Of a DNA stretch of 64,000 bases, positions 58,829 through 64,000 are shown one piece after another (position 1 is the stretch's first letter; each line of letters starts with the position of its first letter). Below the pieces are notes generated by a model that worked only from the letters and a program-made list of their open reading frames with translations, ran no database searches and had not been told where the DNA came from. Both the position numbers and the translations under genes were made by a program. Origin of the DNA: Ascaris suum (lineage: Eukaryota > Nematoda > Chromadorea > Rhabditida > Ascarididae). The stretch lies in the NCBI GenBank assembly GCA_013433145.1, contig CM024178.1, forward strand, positions 7,611,260 to 7,675,259, written 5' to 3'.

Positions 58829-59662
58829 CTCATTTTCGCCTATGTTTTATGTAAAGTCAAGTTCTAAGTCAGTTGAAAGTTTTTGATGAATATTTGAGGA
58901 AGGATCGTACTTAAAGAATTCTTTCGCCTGATATTGAACTCAATTGTATTGCTCGAAGCTTTAGCATCTCTTTAGAATAAGTCAAGATATAATTTTTTAT
59001 TGTGCTCTTTTTTTCTGAGTTCGCTCTTCCTGACTCTGCTCAATAAAAAGTAGAAAAATGAAGAGCGAAAATAGCGAAAACAACAAGCAGCCGGACATCT
59101 ATATATGGACGAGCCTTATTTATTTCTATTCACGTTCATGTTCGCGCTTTCAGCTTTCATTGAAATGCGATATACTTTATTCAGCGAGTACATTTGCGAT
59201 TATAGAAGCATAAAATGCATGGATTGCTTTTTCACTTCTTTTATAATTTCATTTAATAGTTACAACTTTTAATTTTGCATTTATTCAGTGAATATTTCTC
59301 GCTTTTTTTTTCGTCTAGAAAATGAAATTTGGAACTACTACAAAACAACTTGATTATACAAATTGTATAGGTTGTTTTTCTCTGCTTTTTATATTCAATA
59401 AAGAAAAACATACGCTATTTAAAGATTTATTTAAACGGTATAAAATCAGAAAAAAAGTTTCAAAAAACGTTCATTGAATTCTCTATGAAAATTTTTCAAT
59501 TCATTCATTTCATCGTACTCACATTTAAACGTTGCTTTCTTATTTTTTGTCCATTGTAATGTGAAATACATCTTCGATTGTTTTTATCATATTCTAATGC
59601 TGTAATTAATTACTTTATTCTTTAATATAGAATGATAATTTCTTTCTTTTGTATAACGTCTG

Positions 59663-59676
59663 ATCACGTGATCACC
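59663..59676. promoter_or_regulatory. 14-base palindrome with E-box core (TGATCACGTGATCA)
   Basis: A perfect 14-base palindrome centred on TCACGTGA, the E-box form bound by MITF/TFEB-type bHLH factors (HLH-30 in C. elegans) and by Max/Mlx-type factors. It lies 263 bases before the receptor ATG, in the expected promoter region. The factor and the regulation are inference. Confidence 0.5.
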
Positions 59677-59925
59677 TAACGATTTGTCCATTATCATGGA
59701 TCGGCGTGAACGATACGAATATAACGAAATAAATAAAGCTGCTATAATACAAATATAATTAAATATAGTAATGTGATCGAGTTATCATGAATTTCAAGAG
59801 AATTTTTTTCTTTTAGTTTCAGATAATAATATTCATTGAGTTATTTATAATTATAACTAAATTCTTGATTACGTACTATAAGAGAGTAATATAATTGAAT
59901 AATTCCTTAAGAGATCATGAAGAAA

Positions 59926-59939
59926 GTTTTCAGTTAACG
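59926..59939 (+). promoter_or_regulatory. Trans-splice acceptor before the receptor ATG
   Basis: AAGTTTTCAG ends at 59933, followed by TTAACG and the ATG at 59940. This is a textbook nematode acceptor placed 6 bases before a start codon, as spliced-leader addition would leave it. Confidence 0.5.
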
Positions 59940-62900
59940 ATGAACGATCGTACCATATGCAGCAATGATTCATGCTTGGCGTCACAACAATCTGACGGAC
60001 AAGGTTTCGATCCGGTTAATCGGCTCACTGCTGATTTGGTTCGCTAATATTTAATCATTCTCATTTATTCCGTTCAATTTTCTTATTAACAGTATTTCGT
60101 CTTAGATTTCAGTTACCTGATGAACAATATTTCCTTTCAGATTTCAATTACCTAATAGCCATTATTTTATTTCAAATTTCAATCCCTTAATAAACAGCGT
60201 GTTTTATTAGGGAGTTTGATTAAGTTAATTTTTTATTAAGTTTTTATAGTAATTTTATTTTTTTTAAATGTTTAAATGATTTTTTTTTGGATATTTAAAT
60301 GATTTTCTCTATTATTTCTTTACTTGATTTATTTCAGTGATTCGTCTAGGAGCATTTAAAAACTCTCAAATGCATCGTTTATTAATTTAATTTTTTACAT
60401 CGTTTTAAATTTTCAAATATTTATTTCAAATTCAATATGAAAATACATTTTAGATTCAAAGTAATTGAGAAGCGTTTAAAATAATTGTTTTTTTTTCAGT
60501 TACAATAGAATTATCGTTGATAATTTTCATGAATATTTAAATTCTAGGCAAATTTTGAGGCATTTGATGTTGTCATTCAGTTTTTTTTTCTTTTTCATCT
60601 CTCACATCATAGCAATTTTGCATTTCACCAACTATCTATGATAATTATGAAGCAATATGCAAATTTACAGAGTACCATTTTACTGTTATGAAATGTCACA
60701 TTATAGATCAAATGAAGTGAGAAAATGATCACTTCCGAGTGAAGATAACATTCAAATATTCTGATCGCTTTTGAAATCATTCTAAAACGACGTTTAAAAC
60801 TTGAATTGCTTACATGTAACTGAATCGAATTTAACGTTTGATTGAATTTATTTGAATTAAATTCTATAGAATTAGATGAGGATACGAGGGCAAAAATGAG
60901 AGAATTGAATGCAAATCTAAAAACTAAAGTGTATACGTTTGAAATGATAAGGGACATGAAATTTAATATTTATAGACTGAAATCGTTTCAAACTTCAAAC
61001 ATTTTTTTTTGTTTCTTATTCAATAAGTATATATGATTTATAGGCATAAGTTAAGTGGAAGTCATATATTATATCTGCTGATTTCCCGGATTTAGAGCAT
61101 AATTTTTTTTCGGATTTCTGGTTATCTCAATTCTCCACTTATAATAAGAGATATTTGAGAGTTAGAACGCCTGAGAGATATTTGAAATAGTCACAATTGC
61201 TCATTTTGTAGAGCATTTCATTGTGCTAATTTTTTTTTTTGTTCTATGAATGCATGGAAAAAAAAAGGAAAAGTCATTGAATTGATTGCATTTCAAGGAG
61301 AGAAAATCATTATTTTCTATGACTTCCAACTTATGAGCAATTTTCATTTTCTGGAAATTATTATGTTCAATGCCGTTACTGCTAATGAACTCGGAGAGAA
61401 AAGTGCGAATCTCAAATGCTTTCGGTCTCTTTTTTTTTGCTTAATTTATCTCTTAACCTCTCTAATTATAAATTACCTAATTGGTTAAATTGCCTAAGAT
61501 TTGCCTACTATATTACCTTATCTAAACCTTATAATGACCTGAAAAATGTTTATCAAATATCTCTTTCAATCATAATCGTTATTTTTCCTCTTAATATTTT
61601 ATAACTTCCACTATTGCATTCATCCTTTCGAGATGATTAAAAGCGCACAATTTCTCTTCGATGCATTTTTGCCTAATTTAGCGAATAGTGCTTGCGATTG
61701 AAATTTTTGGGAAATTTCATCATGAAGCTTTTATTACGAGATATTCGGCAATTTCCAAATCTCGTTCGGTGATCATCAGACTTCTTTAGTGGTGTTCTTT
61801 CTTCTATCTTTTCGATTTTTTAGACTCTAAATTTCGAGCTTTAGCGTGCATCGAAACAATCAACGTTTCAATCGAAATCCTTGAATTCACAACTTCAAAC
61901 TTTGCCCGATTCTTTGTTTGCTATAGAAAATTTCAATTCCAAAAATTAGGCGAATCATTTTTTAAAAAAATATAACCGAAAAGTTTTTTTTAGCATATTG
62001 AGAAGTGTAGCGTGTAATTTCAAATTAGTTTTTTTCCGATGATAGTCAAGAGGTTTACACGATTCATTCGAATATTATTCAAGGAAGTGGTTTTTTGGCT
62101 TTTTTTTTTGAAGGATATAAAACTACTGCCTTATAAAGCGGAAACCTCAAAAAATCGAAGGATATTTATTGGTGGGATATTTTTCGACGTCAACTCATTG
62201 ATATAGATATGATGTGGATCATTATCGTAATAATAAATGCTCGTCGGGCTGTATTTATCGTTTGCAATTTGAACTCCTCGAAATCTTTCACGTCATTCTT
62301 ACCCTCTCCTCGCTCCTCTAGTGAATTTGACTTCGAGAGTCTTGATAAGGAGTCTCTGAAGTTCAACTTTTAAAGCCTTGAATATCAACACCATTATCAA
62401 ATCCTACTTCTAAGTTTTTTTTCTACTTCTGCAATAAATTCAAGCAGAATGGCCGATAAAAAGGCCACCTTATAGTCTGAGTAGTATTTTTTTCATAGGT
62501 TTTTTTAACGTTACTACAAACTCATAGAAAAGTTAATGAGAGACTGCATTAACTCGCGAATCGAGGGTATATATTTTAAAACAGAATAGAAAAGCAAATG
62601 AGGAGGGTATTATCAATTGTACGGGTTGTGTAGGTGTACTACAACTAAAGCTAAAATTTTCCACCTATTGAGGGTAAAGAAAAAGAGATAATCGAGTCAT
62701 GAATTTTGGATTTAATGAAGCCAATAAAAAGGAAATAAGAATGAAAAATATCACTAAAATGCGCAACGTTAGCAATAATTAACTTTTCAGCAATTCCAAA
62801 AATATTTTGTCTTTTTTGATAAGTAATGACAGGCTCAACTTTAATTATCTATTCCATCATCGTTGAAGTTCATTTCATACTAATTAACTCAATTTTTGCT

Positions 62901-63659
62901 AAAATTTGCATTAAAAAAGGTAATTTGTTGAGTTGAAAAAGATCATTAATGGTAGTTTCTGTTGAAAATCTAATTTCTTGGTGCGATGAAAATCTATCAT
63001 TTGAGAAGAAAATAATACCCTTTCGGACTTTTAGAGAGCATAATTTTCCAATGGGGATATCGCAAATTCCACTTCTTACAGAACCTGCTATTGATATGCA
63101 AATTGCATTATTACATTGAACGTTGAGTGATGCGCTTTCAAAATGTGTATCTAATTTGCAGCATCAAAATATCGTCTGTTTTCCTATTGGGATAGTTAAG
63201 CTTACCGTTGTGGAAAATTATTTTTTGTATAGCTTTATAAGAATGTTTATTTTTATGGAACTTCATTGAGTTGTCTATAGGTATTCGTTCAAATTTTTAT
63301 TTAAAATAAAACCATCATCGTTGAAATGTTTCAAAAAATAAATTCCAGATTCAATTAGACAAATTCTCGAAAATTCCTAAATAATAGAAACAAACTAGGC
63401 GTCAAATTTGCACAAGAATCGTTAAGAAATATATAATAGAATATATAATTTATAGGTGGAAATATCGATATATATTTTATGCCTATGTACGGGTGGTCCA
63501 CTCAATATTATCTCATTTATACGTTCCACCCGTCTATACAGAAGTGACCAACGAAATCGGAGTCAAATTTTACTACTTCGCATTCATTTGAATATAGCTG
63601 ATCTTCTAACGATGTTCATTTATACGCCAACACAGATCATTTGGATGACTACGTTTCAG
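59940..63659 (+). CDS. GnRH/AKH-type G-protein-coupled receptor, N-terminal part (3' partial)
   Basis: Exon 1 (59940-60038) encodes a 33-residue extracellular N-terminus, MNDRTICSNDSCLASQQS to LTADL, with an N-glycosylation site (NDS). Exon 2 (63456-63659, acceptor TTTATAG, donor CAG|GTATGC) continues VEISIYILCLCTGGPLNIIS (TM1, GGPLN), a short basic loop, then RIHLNIADLLTMFIYTPTQI (TM2, with the class A LxxxD core) and IWMTTFQ. Both junctions are phase 0. GAPLN-type TM1, HLN-ADLL-F-Y-P-Q in TM2 and W/TF at its end are shared with gonadotropin-releasing-hormone and adipokinetic-hormone receptors, a family with several nematode gnrr genes. It would be a plasma-membrane peptide receptor. The exon-1 donor (GTTCGC) is weak, so exon 1 is less certain than exon 2. 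TM3-TM7 lie beyond the window. Confidence 0.72.
60069..60208. repeat. 35-base tandem repeat in receptor intron 1
   Basis: Units beginning AGATTTCA at 60104 and 60139 and AAATTTCA at 60174 are spaced exactly 35 bases apart. Similar flanking sequence (TTAACAGTATTTCGTCTT before, TTAATAAACAGCGTG after) suggests about four diverged copies. Confidence 0.8.
60209..63455 (+). other. Rest of receptor intron 1
   Basis: About 3.2 kb of AT-rich sequence with no recognisable exon or element. Confidence 0.5.
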
Positions 63660-64000
63660 GTATGCCATATTTGACTTTAATAATATTTTGAAACCAATTT
63701 TTTAATCAGACAAGTTCTTGATATGCACTGAGGCAGTTTATGATCGAAGCGGTAAGTTGTGCGGTCGTTCTTCTGGAAGAACTTAGAAAAAAGCATTTTT
63801 CAGTATAATGATTGCATAAATTCCACTCTCCTAAAAAAACACAAAAAAGAAAGTTTTTTCCTAAAAATCTAGTCGATAAATGGCAATTTTTTCTTCTTTT
63901 TTTGCGGAATTTTTACTTCATAGAAATTTTCACTCATTATTTTCACATCTTTTCCTCCCAGTTGCTTAATCTGCCTATTGTAAATCATTCATAAAATTGT
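63660..64000 (+). other. Receptor intron 2, right edge
   Basis: Begins with the GTATGC donor. No TM3 exon is readable before the window ends. Confidence 0.6.

Overview
The window looks like nuclear DNA of a nematode. It is strongly AT-rich. Real exons sit between long introns that mostly end in the worm-type acceptor TTTTCAG. Two genes begin just after such an acceptor, as spliced-leader trans-splicing would leave them. The best-recognised protein is closest, from memory, to nematode GTP-dependent PEPCK. Species cannot be fixed; a spirurid-type parasite is only a guess. There are no operons or CRISPR arrays. Much of the window is non-coding, with nine long (TA)n arrays and decayed retroelements.

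Layout. 448-4553 (+): 3' part of a large protein with repetitive, probably beta-helical sequence, running in from the left edge. 4920-8385 (+): a complete four-exon gene for an unrecognised 214-residue serine-rich protein; its first intron carries a minus-strand LINE 3' end (5404-6130). 12297-12980 (-): a possible small membrane-protein gene, head-to-head with the next gene. 13946-26126 (+): a 14-exon PEPCK-family gene of 645 residues, all junctions in frame. 26127-59662: about 33 kb with no confident protein gene, holding a broken Penelope-like element (29842-31500, with a hammerhead-like motif at 33214-33258), a decayed minus-strand coding-like block (35780-37840), a tRNA-Thr(AGT) gene (46585-46656, -), GATA-site clusters and TA/GA/CT microsatellites. 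59940-63659 (+): first two coding exons of a GnRH/AKH-type receptor, running off the right edge.

The main result is the PEPCK-family gene. It is open through 14 exons and keeps the fold and the guanine-pocket residues, but it has lost both substrate-binding arginines and a metal-binding lysine. The unusual PEPCK P-loop is replaced by a textbook Walker A motif, and the Asp-Asp metal motif is Glu-Glu. This points to a conserved nucleotide-binding paralogue that is unlikely to do standard PEPCK chemistry. All splice sites and homologies here were read by eye; no alignment program was run.
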